From positions 1-14,366 of the forward strand of contig JBEKPV010000079.1 of NCBI GenBank assembly GCA_049520395.1: DNA of 14,366 nt. The letters are read 5' to 3'. Each line of letters starts with the position of its first letter. The first letter of the stretch is position 1. The notes under the pieces are model-generated. The model did no database searches, had not been told where the DNA came from, and saw only the letters and a list, made by a program, of their open reading frames with translations. The DNA comes from UBA1161 sp049520395 (GTDB lineage Bacteria; Planctomycetota; Phycisphaerae; Tepidisphaerales; Tepidisphaeraceae). A program made the translations under genes and the position numbers. Positions 1-5,944 of this stretch are shown one piece after another.

Positions 1-88
1 TCCTGCGCAGTGGCGAGAGGTCCATACAGATAATCCGCTGTCGGCTACGAATAGCTGAAACCGATTCCGCTGGCAACTTCCGAACCAC

Positions 89-116
89 TTGACCAACACC
101 GGCAAGCTGCGATCAT
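89..116 (+). promoter_or_regulatory. Possible sigma70-type promoter of the first gene
   Basis: TTGACC at 89-94 matches five of six consensus -35 bases. GATCAT at 111-116 matches four of six -10 bases, with a 16-base spacer. Transcription would begin near 123, so the mRNA would include only the second ATG (145) of the downstream gene. The -10 is weak, so this is a suggestion only. Confidence 0.3.
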
Positions 117-144
117 GCTTTCCCGATCCCAATCGAAGAGGCGC

Positions 145-1179
145 ATGACACGACAAATCGCCGTCGCCGTCGCGTTGGGCTGGCTCCTGGCCGGCCGCGC
201 CCTGGCCGATAATTGGAACGTTCCTCAGGACAACGTCTTAACCGAATCGCAACTTCAGGATTATTTTAAAACCATCTCCGATTGGCAAACCGTAAACGCA
301 AAGATCGACAGTCTCCTCGCCCAGGCCCAGACCCCCGAGGCCAAATCCGCCGTCCTGAGCACCGTGGACCAGCAATATCGAGCCTGCCTGGCCCGGCATA
401 ACATCTCAAAAGCCGAATTGAACTGGATCGCCCAGCGCGCCACGGAGGCGTGGGACGTCATCTCCTACTACCGCGACGACTTTATGAGAACTGAAAACGA
501 TCTGGACTCGCAATCGGATGCAAACTTTCGCCAGTATCGTCAGGCAAGCGCCTCCAAGGCGATATACGAGTCCGCCCTGAAGGAGGGTCGGCGGGCGATG
601 TCCGCCGAGGATCGCCGCGCGGCCATCCAAACCGCCCAATCCGACGAACAAGCCGCGCTCGCCGCCGCCCGGGAATGCGACGAAGAAATGAGAGACGCCG
701 CCGCCGATGCGACCCGGCACACCGCCGACGCCAAAGCCGCCGAAGCTCTGGCCGGCAATCCGCCCGACGATCTTTCATCCGATGAGTTAGCCGATTTTAT
801 CCAGGAGAATAGAGACGAGGCTAAAGACGCGCGCGGCGCTGCTGCCGTGGATTGGTCGCTGCAGGCCAACCTCCAGGTTGCCCAGGGAATCGCGTTATGG
901 GAAGCCGATGACGCGGCCCAAATCGCCGTTCACCCCGACATACCCGTGACCGATCAGGAAAAAGCCGCCGTCAAAGCCCAGAATCAAGCCGCCATTGCTC
1001 GCGCCGATATCGAAATCGCGCATTGCCGGCAAGTCTCGCAGCGGATCTCCGAACTAAGAGCGAAGATGGACACATCGCTTCACGAATTGCAAAAACAAGT
1101 CCCCGAACAAAACGCGGAATTGATGCTCAGGCATTTCAACGACTATCAAACGCTATTTGCCCCGACCGGCGCACAGTAA
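145..1179 (+). CDS. Secreted, helix-rich protein of unknown function
   Basis: I do not recognise a family. Read from ATG 145 the product is 344 residues and opens with a classic Sec signal peptide: a short basic start (MTRQ), a hydrophobic stretch and a probable cleavage after RALA, before DNW. The rest is strongly alpha-helical and rich in Ala, Gln, Asp and Glu, with long coiled-coil-like stretches, no membrane helix after the signal, and a few isolated Cys. It is therefore probably periplasmic or exported. An ATG at 115 in the same frame would add ten residues (MLSRSQSKRR). I prefer 145 because GAAGAGG lies just before it (spacing only 3 bases), the upstream promoter candidate would start transcription after 115, and the signal peptide is then of normal length. 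It ends one base before the convergent RidA gene, so it is a single-gene unit. The coding call is secure; the function is unknown. Confidence 0.85.
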   Translation: MTRQIAVAVALGWLLAGRALADNWNVPQDNVLTESQLQDYFKTISDWQTVNAKIDSLLAQAQTPEAKSAVLSTVDQQYRACLARHNISKAELNWIAQRATEAWDVISYYRDDFMRTENDLDSQSDANFRQYRQASASKAIYESALKEGRRAMSAEDRRAAIQTAQSDEQAALAAARECDEEMRDAAADATRHTADAKAAEALAGNPPDDLSSDELADFIQENRDEAKDARGAAAVDWSLQANLQVAQGIALWEADDAAQIAVHPDIPVTDQEKAAVKAQNQAAIARADIEIAHCRQVSQRISELRAKMDTSLHELQKQVPEQNAELMLRHFNDYQTLFAPTGAQ

Positions 1180-1180
1180 T

Positions 1181-1639
1181 TCACGAAATCTCAAACAAAA
1201 ACTCAATCTCCACCGACGCATTCATCGGCAGCGCGTTCGTCCCGACAGCCGCCCGGGCATGCCGCCCACCTTCCCCGAAAACCTGCTGCAGCAATTCGCT
1301 CGCCCCATTGGCCACTTTGGCCTGATCCTGAAAATCATTATCCGATTGCACGAACACGCCGATCCGCACCACGCGTTTTAACTTTTCCCAGTCCCCCAGT
1401 TCCGCGTAAGCAATCGCCAGGGCGTTAACCGCGCACTGCTCAGCCGCCTTTTGAGCCGTCTGGAGCGAAACTCCCGAAGGCACTTTCCCCGTCGCCATCA
1501 GCTTTCCATCGCGCATTGGCAATTGTCCGCTGACAAACAGCAGATTCCCGCAGCGCACCGCCGGCACATAAGCCGCGATCGGCTTCGGCGCCGCCGGCAA
1601 CGTCCATCCCATTTCCGCCAGTCGTTTGCCCACATCCAT
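1181..1639 (-). CDS. RidA/YjgF/UK114-family reactive-intermediate deaminase-like protein
   Basis: This is a small cytosolic protein of the RidA superfamily (the subgroup annotated as endoribonuclease L-PSP/chorismate-mutase-like). Family members hydrolyse reactive enamine/imine intermediates made by PLP enzymes; this subgroup's substrate is not settled. With the ATG at 1639 it has 152 residues and starts MDVGKRLAEMGWTLP, the usual start of the subgroup. NLLFVSGQLP (about 32-41) is the signature beta-strand. Arg129 and Glu144 keep the 15-residue spacing of E. coli RidA Arg105 and Glu120, the carboxylate-binding Arg and its partner. In-frame ATGs at 1675, 1690 and 1711 would add unconserved residues and run into the divergent methyltransferase start. 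No Shine-Dalgarno lies at normal distance before 1639; a -10 box lies 6 bases upstream instead, suggesting a leaderless mRNA. It is convergent with the first gene (1-base gap). Confidence 0.92.
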   Translation of the reverse strand: MDVGKRLAEMGWTLPAAPKPIAAYVPAVRCGNLLFVSGQLPMRDGKLMATGKVPSGVSLQTAQKAAEQCAVNALAIAYAELGDWEKLKRVVRIGVFVQSDNDFQDQAKVANGASELLQQVFGEGGRHARAAVGTNALPMNASVEIEFLFEIS

Positions 1640-1645
1640 CCCCCC

Positions 1646-1674
1646 ATCATATTGTGCCTCCACCAAACTGCCCA
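1646..1674 (-). promoter_or_regulatory. Promoter of the RidA gene
   Basis: On the minus strand the -35 is TGGGCA (1674-1669, four of six), the spacer is exactly 17 bases, and the -10 is TATGAT (1651-1646, five of six). Six G residues then lead directly to the ATG at 1639. The start of transcription would fall on or beside the start codon, so translation would be leaderless. Confidence 0.5.
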
Positions 1675-1688
1675 TAAAACTGACTGAC

Positions 1689-2513
1689 ATGAAACATCGC
1701 GGTTCCAGCAAGGCCTCGCGCCGCTACCACAACCGCGTGGCCAGGCGGTACGACACCATCTACGACGACGCCTATTGGCAATTCCACGACCGCCTCACCT
1801 GGGAGGCGATCAAGCCGCATTTGCCGACGGACGCCGCGGCCCGCTGCTGCGATCTCGGCTGCGGCACCGGCAAGTGGGGCCTAAAACTTCTCAAGAGCGG
1901 CTTCCCCACCACCTTCGTCGATCACGCCCCAGCCATGATCGAGCGAACCCGCGAAAAACTGCAGGAACAAGCCGCCCGCGCCAGCCGCGCGACTCTCCTG
2001 GTCGCCGACATCGTTGATCTGACCGCGCTCGAATCCGATCAATTTGAATTGATTTTGGCGATGGGGGACCCCCTGTCGATCTGTTCCGATCCCTCCCGCG
2101 CCGTCCGCGAAATGCGTCGAATCTGCCGCCCCGGCGGAATTGTCATTGCCACCGTCGACAACCAACTAGCCGCCATGGATTATTACCTGCAAAAAGGCGA
2201 TTTGGACGGCCTGGAAACATTGCTCCGCTCCGGCCGCACGCGCTGGCTGACCGCCGACATCGAGGAACAATTCGAGTTAACCACCTTCACCCCTGCGGGA
2301 TTTAAGGGACTGTTCGAGCGCGCCGGATTCTCCATCGTACGCCTGTCGGGAAAAACCGTGATTCCTATTCGCCAATTTAAAGAAATGCTTCAGGACGAAG
2401 CCGCTTTCGACCGCCTGATGAGATTGGAAACCGACCTGGCCGCCGATCCCACCGCCGCCGCGCGAGCGGCGCATTTGCAAATCACCGCGCGCAAGCCCCT
2501 CAAGCCGGCGTGA
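1689..2513 (+). CDS. Class I SAM-dependent methyltransferase
   Basis: This is a predicted cytosolic methyltransferase of 274 residues with a Rossmann-type AdoMet domain. The SAM-binding loop (motif I) is CDLGCGTGKWG at about 54-64. An acidic strand end follows (FVDHAPAMI, about 77-84), then a motif resembling motif III/IV (LAMGDPLSICSD, about 123-134) and the post-motif RICRPGG before a beta-strand. The ubiE/coq5-like order supports a small-molecule substrate, but nothing identifies it. The ATG at 1689 is chosen because it starts just before the helical lead-in (RRYHNRVARRYDTIYDD) typical of the family. A TTG-initiated reading from 1626 would overlap the divergent RidA gene. No Shine-Dalgarno is visible; TTGTGC (1652-1657) and TAAAAC (1675-1680), 17 bases apart, are a weak promoter candidate. 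It ends three bases before the convergent minus-strand gene. Confidence 0.88.
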   Translation: MKHRGSSKASRRYHNRVARRYDTIYDDAYWQFHDRLTWEAIKPHLPTDAAARCCDLGCGTGKWGLKLLKSGFPTTFVDHAPAMIERTREKLQEQAARASRATLLVADIVDLTALESDQFELILAMGDPLSICSDPSRAVREMRRICRPGGIVIATVDNQLAAMDYYLQKGDLDGLETLLRSGRTRWLTADIEEQFELTTFTPAGFKGLFERAGFSIVRLSGKTVIPIRQFKEMLQDEAAFDRLMRLETDLAADPTAAARAAHLQITARKPLKPA

Positions 2514-2516
2514 CAT

Positions 2517-3293
2517 TCATCGCCACTCCCGCCAATCCTTCCTCAAATCCTCGGAAATCGTCCCCGCATAATACCCCTGCATCGGCGTCGCGAATTCCGC
2601 CGCCGTAGCCGCCTTTTGATACGCCACGCAAAGAATCGAGCCCATCGGCAGGCCGCCCGCCTTGAATCGCCGATGATAATCGTCGTGCGAGCCGATCCGG
2701 ATGATTTCCGACGATCCGAGCCGCCCGCTGACCATCAGCAGCGTCTTGTAATGATTCGCCCGAGCCAGATCGAAATAAAACGTCGGCTGAAAAAGGAACA
2801 GCCCATGGTCATGCCAACCGAGCAGCGGCGAACTGTGAATCATCACCCCATTTTCCGCCGTCAAATCGTGCACCGTCTTGAAAAATTGCCAGACATTAAA
2901 GATATGCTCGGCCGTCCCCAGATTCAGCGTCACATCGAACTTCTCCCGCAAGGGCACCGCCAGATTCAGATCGAAGCGATACGTGGCGGAGGGAGTTCCC
3001 GGATCAATCGCGCGGTAATCCGTCGTATCCAGCAGCGCCGCGAAACAAACGCGAGCCGTTTCATACAGATTGGTTGGCACGGGCGCACTGCGCGCCTTGT
3101 CCAGGCGCGACAGAAGTTCCTCCCGGCGCACCGGATCTTCCACCAGCGCCTTGACGTCTCTGGCCAAAGTTTCCAGCGGCACATCGGCGTACCAGTTGCT
3201 CTCCCCCAGTTCCAAAACGCGCGGTCTCGGCGGCAAAGCCTTCTGAAGCCGCAGCGCCCAGAGCAACTGATATTCCAGTGAAGTTATGGCCAC
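2517..3293 (-). CDS. Methyltransferase-fold protein, possibly inactive or atypical
   Basis: This is a 258-residue cytosolic protein resembling divergent SAM-dependent methyltransferases of sugar and lipid clusters. An N-terminal VLELGESNWYAD (about 26-37) sits where such proteins begin. The C-terminal half carries FDVTLNLGTAEHIFN (about 119-133) and SPLLGWHDHGLFLFQPTF (about 155-172), the pattern of the group in which a strand end is followed by EH-F-N and later HG-(F/Y)-QPTF. A Gly-rich motif I (DxGxGxG) is absent, so SAM binding is uncertain. It starts with GTG at 3293, supported by GTGAGG with five bases of spacing. That ribosome-binding site lies in the 21 bases after the natural end of the interrupted cyclotransferase gene, so the two were probably one operon. 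It converges on the preceding methyltransferase (3-base gap). Coding is certain; the activity is inference. Confidence 0.82.
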   Translation of the reverse strand: MAITSLEYQLLWALRLQKALPPRPRVLELGESNWYADVPLETLARDVKALVEDPVRREELLSRLDKARSAPVPTNLYETARVCFAALLDTTDYRAIDPGTPSATYRFDLNLAVPLREKFDVTLNLGTAEHIFNVWQFFKTVHDLTAENGVMIHSSPLLGWHDHGLFLFQPTFYFDLARANHYKTLLMVSGRLGSSEIIRIGSHDDYHRRFKAGGLPMGSILCVAYQKAATAAEFATPMQGYYAGTISEDLRKDWREWR

Positions 3294-3314
3294 ACAAACC
3301 TCACGCCCGACCCC

Positions 3315-3860
3315 CTACATCCGAGGCGCCACATCTCCATACCCCGGCGGCCGCGGCTTGCGCCCCACCTGCGTGCTGAAACTCTGCAAATACGCAATCC
3401 ACATCATCGAAAGACCGTACGTGTAAGCGCCCTGAATCACCAAATCCATGTAATGCTGCGTCGGCGGAATGTGATACTACTCCACCGAGACACCCTGATA
3501 CGTCAGCGCCTTCACCGGCTCCCCCCTCCCCAGCGGCGCCACCGTCACTTCCACCCGCCGATAAACGCCGATTTCCTTGTCCGTCGCCGAATCGAATTTG
3601 CGTCCGACCTTCGCGTCTAAAATCTTCAGGTCGCCGTCCGTCAGATCGAACAACGCCCCGGCCACATATTTCCCCGGGTCATACACAATGTCCGCGATCC
3701 CGCCCCCGAAATATTCACTGAAAATGGGAAAGCAAAGTCGGTAATTATCCAGGACCGAGGGCCGGCCCGATTTCATCGGAGGCGGACGATGCCCGTGATG
3801 GCGGGACCACTCCGACACGGCCTGCGAATTCAAATTAGACCCGTACGCGAAATACCACAT
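3315..3860 (-). pseudogene. Gamma-glutamylcyclotransferase-like gene interrupted by one in-frame TAG
   Basis: Members of this AIG2/GGCT fold cyclise gamma-glutamyl groups to 5-oxoproline. The true start is the ATG at 3860 (GAGGA ten bases upstream), giving MWYFAYGSNLN, the substrate-binding loop that opens the family; the frame stays open to 3947 but that part is not family-like. After 127 residues ending VKALTYQGVSVE the frame meets TAG at 3477-3479. The same frame then continues for 53 residues, YHIPPTQHYMDL and later IQGAYTYGLSMMWIAYLQSF, the usual last helix region of the family, to a TAG at 3315-3317. The restored length is about 181 residues, normal for the family. TAG also ends the glycosyltransferase and fumarase genes here, so it is not recoded. 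The position where family members carry the catalytic Glu (LDxxEG) reads LDAKVG, with Val85. The gene is a recent pseudogene, a sequencing or assembly error, or a readthrough case. An annotator that ignores the interruption would call 3477-3860 as a shortened protein. Confidence 0.8.
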
Positions 3861-4195
3861 GCCGCCAATTCCTCGAGTCCGCGGCACGGCATTCTTGCGA
3901 AAAGGGTTGGGAAACGCAAAAGACCGAACGACGCCACGAAAAGCCACATCGCTTCAAATTAGCCCGATTTCCTCCCTTTTCACCTACCCGCCCCAATTTC
4001 CGCCCGCCAAGCCCGCGCCAGCCGAAACGCCCGCCGTCAGGTTTCCGATGGGGGCGACCCTCCTCAATACCCCCTGCGCCAGCGGGTTAGAGACTCCGCC
4101 CGGCAGCTTTCCGCAATTCAAAGTCCGCCTGACCCAGCCGCCATCATCTCGCCACAACGAGACCCAAAAATGCGGCGGAACCAGCGCACGCGGAA

Positions 4196-4268
4196 CCCGG
4201 ATTACGCCGGGAAGCGCCAATGACCGAATCGTTAGATTCGCAACCCGGAATCAGGACCTCCCGGGTCC
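4196..4268. repeat. Three small stem-loops at about 29-base intervals
   Basis: The stems are CCCGG/CCGGG (4196-4211, 6-base loop), CGAATC/GATTCG (4225-4240, loop GTTA) and GGACC/GGTCC (4254-4268, 5-base loop). Their centres lie at about 4203.5, 4232.5 and 4261, so they are spaced 28.5-29 bases apart. The arms differ in sequence, so this is not a direct repeat. It could be a folded RNA, protein-binding sites or chance in GC-rich DNA. Confidence 0.4.
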
Positions 4269-4356
4269 ATACCCCAGACGATAAACGCGCACCGTTGCGG
4301 AAAAATCGCTCCGCTCAAATCGAATTGAGGAGGCGAATGGTCCCCCGCATCCTTAT

Positions 4357-4371
4357 CCCGCCGTCGGCGGG
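4357..4371. terminator. GC-rich hairpin at the 3' end of the DUF2934 gene
   Basis: CCCGCC (4357-4362), loop GTC and GGCGGG (4366-4371) form a perfect six-pair stem directly after the stop codon of the minus-strand DUF2934 gene. No T-run follows on the minus strand, so it would be a Rho-assisted terminator or an mRNA-stabilising end rather than a classic intrinsic terminator. Confidence 0.4.
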
Positions 4372-4374
4372 GAA

Positions 4375-4614
4375 TTACGAGTTCTTCAACTCGTTCTCGG
4401 CACGCAGCCAGTTCTCGATCGCGTTGCCGCCCTTGCCGGACGCATAAATCTCATACGCACGCTTGGCGATCGCCTCCTGGCTCACCACGCGCTTGGCCCC
4501 CGTCGCCTTGGGCAGCGGGGTATTACGCGGCGGCGTCGATTTGGGCACGCTCGCCTCCGGTCGCGTAGTTGAAGTGCTTTTATATGAAAATCCTGGACCT
4601 GTCGGCTTAGGCAT
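4375..4614 (-). CDS. Small DUF2934-domain protein
   Basis: This is a 79-residue protein. The first 40 residues are a Pro/Ser/Thr/Lys-rich, probably disordered tail. Residues 46-76 carry the DUF2934 signature: IAKRAYEIY, then a Gly-rich turn (GKGGNAIE), then NWLRAENEL. The domain is a short helical hairpin of unknown function, common as small basic proteins in environmental bacteria and usually seen at the C-terminus as here. The ATG at 4614 is supported by an AGGAG five bases upstream. It stands alone: the next same-strand gene upstream ends 138 bases away, and a hairpin follows the stop. No promoter was clear in the upstream gap. Confidence 0.85.
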   Translation of the reverse strand: MPKPTGPGFSYKSTSTTRPEASVPKSTPPRNTPLPKATGAKRVVSQEAIAKRAYEIYASGKGGNAIENWLRAENELKNS

Positions 4615-4752
4615 GGCTTCTCCTTATTATTCCGTAAGCCTTCATGAAGCGGTAGTTTACGTCATCACCAATCTTCACCGATGGCGAATCCCGCCGCCGG
4701 CGCACATTCGTGACGGTTCAAACTCTATATCTCCACGCCCCGTTTGGCAAGG

Positions 4753-5376
4753 TTAGCTCTTCACCGGCACATCCATATTTTGCTCGATCCAGGTCAGCAC
4801 TTGCTGATCGTGCCCCTTCGGTTTGACCTTCTCAAAGACGTGAACGATCTTCCCATCCTTCCCGATGACAAACGTCGTTCGCGCCACGCCCATGGACGTC
4901 TTCCCCGCCATATTTTTTTCCTGCCACACCCCATACGCCTCGGCCACTTTGTGATCGCCATCCGAAAGCAGCGGGAAATTCAGGTGAAAATCGCTCCCAA
5001 ATTTGCTGATCGCGTCCACCGGATCGGCGCTGATCCCCAGCACGGCAATGTCGGCTTTATCGTAAGCCGCCAGCGCATCCCGAAACGCGCACGCCTCGGC
5101 CGTACAACCCGGCGTCCCCGCCTTCGGATAAAAATAAAGCACCACGATCTGCTTCCCCACATAATCCGATAGACGGATGTGCGTCCCCGTATTGGTCAGC
5201 AGCGAAAAATCCGGCGCCGCCGTTCCAACGGCAGCAATGGTCGAAACAGTCATATTCGCTCCAGAAGGCTCCGTCGCGGCCGGCTGCGTCGTTTGCGCCC
5301 CCGCCAGCCCCGCGGCCGAGAAAAAAAACGTCGTCCCAAAAATCATCCGCGCCATCGGCGTCAAAAATAGTTTCAT
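4753..5376 (-). CDS. Exported Bcp/PrxQ-type thiol peroxiredoxin
   Basis: This 207-residue protein reduces peroxides with a reactive cysteine. The first 27 residues form a Sec signal peptide (basic MKLF...MAR, hydrophobic core, probable cleavage after LAGA), and a Thr/Pro/Ala-rich linker follows to about 50. The AhpC/TSA domain starts at VGTAAPDFSLL. The active site is TPGCTAEACAFRD (about 88-100): Cys91 is the peroxidatic cysteine and Cys96 the resolving cysteine five residues on, as in atypical 2-Cys Bcp proteins. The later Arg in GVARTTFVIGKDGKI completes the site. Most Bcp proteins are cytosolic and about 155 residues long; the extra length here is the signal and linker. The start codon overlaps the stop of the YqeY gene by four bases (ATGA), so translation is probably coupled. 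The reductant is unknown, and no thioredoxin gene is nearby. Confidence 0.93.
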   Translation of the reverse strand: MKLFLTPMARMIFGTTFFFSAAGLAGAQTTQPAATEPSGANMTVSTIAAVGTAAPDFSLLTNTGTHIRLSDYVGKQIVVLYFYPKAGTPGCTAEACAFRDALAAYDKADIAVLGISADPVDAISKFGSDFHLNFPLLSDGDHKVAEAYGVWQEKNMAGKTSMGVARTTFVIGKDGKIVHVFEKVKPKGHDQQVLTWIEQNMDVPVKS

Positions 5377-5807
5377 TTTCCCGCCAGTCCTTTTCTCAAA
5401 AGGGAATTCGCCACCGCCGGATCGACACTCGAACCGTGCGCTTTCATGAACGCCCCCATCGCCTGCCCAAATTGTTTCTCCGTAAACGTATGTTTCGCCA
5501 AAAATTCGCGGACCAGTTGCTCCGTCTGCTCCGGCGACGCCATCTTCGGCAAGTATTCCTCCACCACCGAAATCTCATACCGAAGTTTTTTCACTTCATC
5601 GCTCTTGCCGAGCTTTTCAAATTCCTCCGCGCTTTTGCGCAATTTCTTCCCGTAGCTGGCGACCGCCTCCTGGGCGGTGATCGGTTTGGGCGCCAAATCA
5701 ATATTTTTCACATCGCTCAGCAGCATCCGGATCACGCTCAACCGTTCCTTTTGACCGGACTTCAGCGCCAGCTTCATTTCTTCCTGTAATCGGGCCAGTA
5801 GTTCCAT
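5373..5807 (-). CDS. GatB/YqeY domain-containing protein
   Basis: This is a 144-residue cytosolic protein of the YqeY family, all helical and homologous to the C-terminal tail domain of the GatB subunit of the tRNA-dependent amidotransferase. Visible landmarks are the N-terminal helix ending in RLSVIRMLLSDVKN (about 22-35), the charged helix KKLRKSAEEFEKLGKSDEV with EYLPK after it, and the C-terminal FGQAMGAFMKAHGSSVDPAV before the last helix. The family may bind tRNA but has no proven reaction on its own. The ATG at 5807 has a strong GAGGAG six bases upstream. It is the first gene of a two-gene unit with the exported peroxiredoxin and diverges from rho. Upstream, TAGAAT (5847-5842, minus strand) is a possible -10, but I found no good -35. 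Confidence 0.93.
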   Translation of the reverse strand: MELLARLQEEMKLALKSGQKERLSVIRMLLSDVKNIDLAPKPITAQEAVASYGKKLRKSAEEFEKLGKSDEVKKLRYEISVVEEYLPKMASPEQTEQLVREFLAKHTFTEKQFGQAMGAFMKAHGSSVDPAVANSLLRKGLAGK

Positions 5808-5809
5808 AG

Positions 5810-5837
5810 TTTACTCCTCGGGTGATTTTGGTATAAT
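5810..5837 (+). promoter_or_regulatory. Extended -10 promoter for rho
   Basis: TATAAT at 5832-5837 is a perfect -10 preceded by TG plus one base (TGGTATAAT), an extended -10. TTTACT at 5810-5815 is a four-of-six -35 with a 16-base spacer. Transcription would begin near 5844 and leave a leader of about 100 bases before the rho start codon. The -35 overlaps the ribosome-binding site of the divergent YqeY gene. Confidence 0.6.
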
Positions 5838-5944
5838 GCTCATTCTACTCGAAGGGCATCTCTCATCGCACCGCTCTGCAGTATAGCCCGGCCGTTGGGT
5901 TCGATGACTTTCGCGTAGTCTTCTTTTGGCGGCCCCGGATTTTC

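Larger units (their letters stand above)
3861..4374. other. Gene-free stretch with small inverted repeats
   Basis: No reading frame here shows a recognisable domain. The longest frames (about 141 codons on the plus strand and 78 on the minus strand) are Pro/Arg- or Gly/Ala-rich and have no start signals. The stretch contains short perfect stems at 4196-4211, 4225-4240, 4254-4268 and 4357-4371, plus an imperfect one at 4314-4329. It lies between two minus-strand genes, and probably holds the end of the DUF2934 transcript and the promoter of the interrupted cyclotransferase, which I could not pinpoint. Confidence 0.5.

Noticed and set aside
1626..1688. TTG start for the methyltransferase
   Set aside because: It would overlap the divergent RidA start and its promoter and add unconserved residues; ATG 1689 fits the family.
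3315..3860. Recoding of TAG as an amino acid
   Set aside because: The fumarase and glycosyltransferase genes end naturally at TAG in this same window.
3984..4220. Minus-strand 78-codon frame (TTG start)
   Set aside because: No ribosome-binding site and a low-complexity Gly/Ala end with no domain. Its start lies next to a hairpin. Not supported as a gene.
4337..4447. Plus-strand 36-codon frame with a perfect GAGGAGG four bases upstream
   Set aside because: Most of it is antisense to the end of the DUF2934 gene and the peptide has no recognisable features. The ribosome-binding match is probably chance, though a small-protein test could change this.
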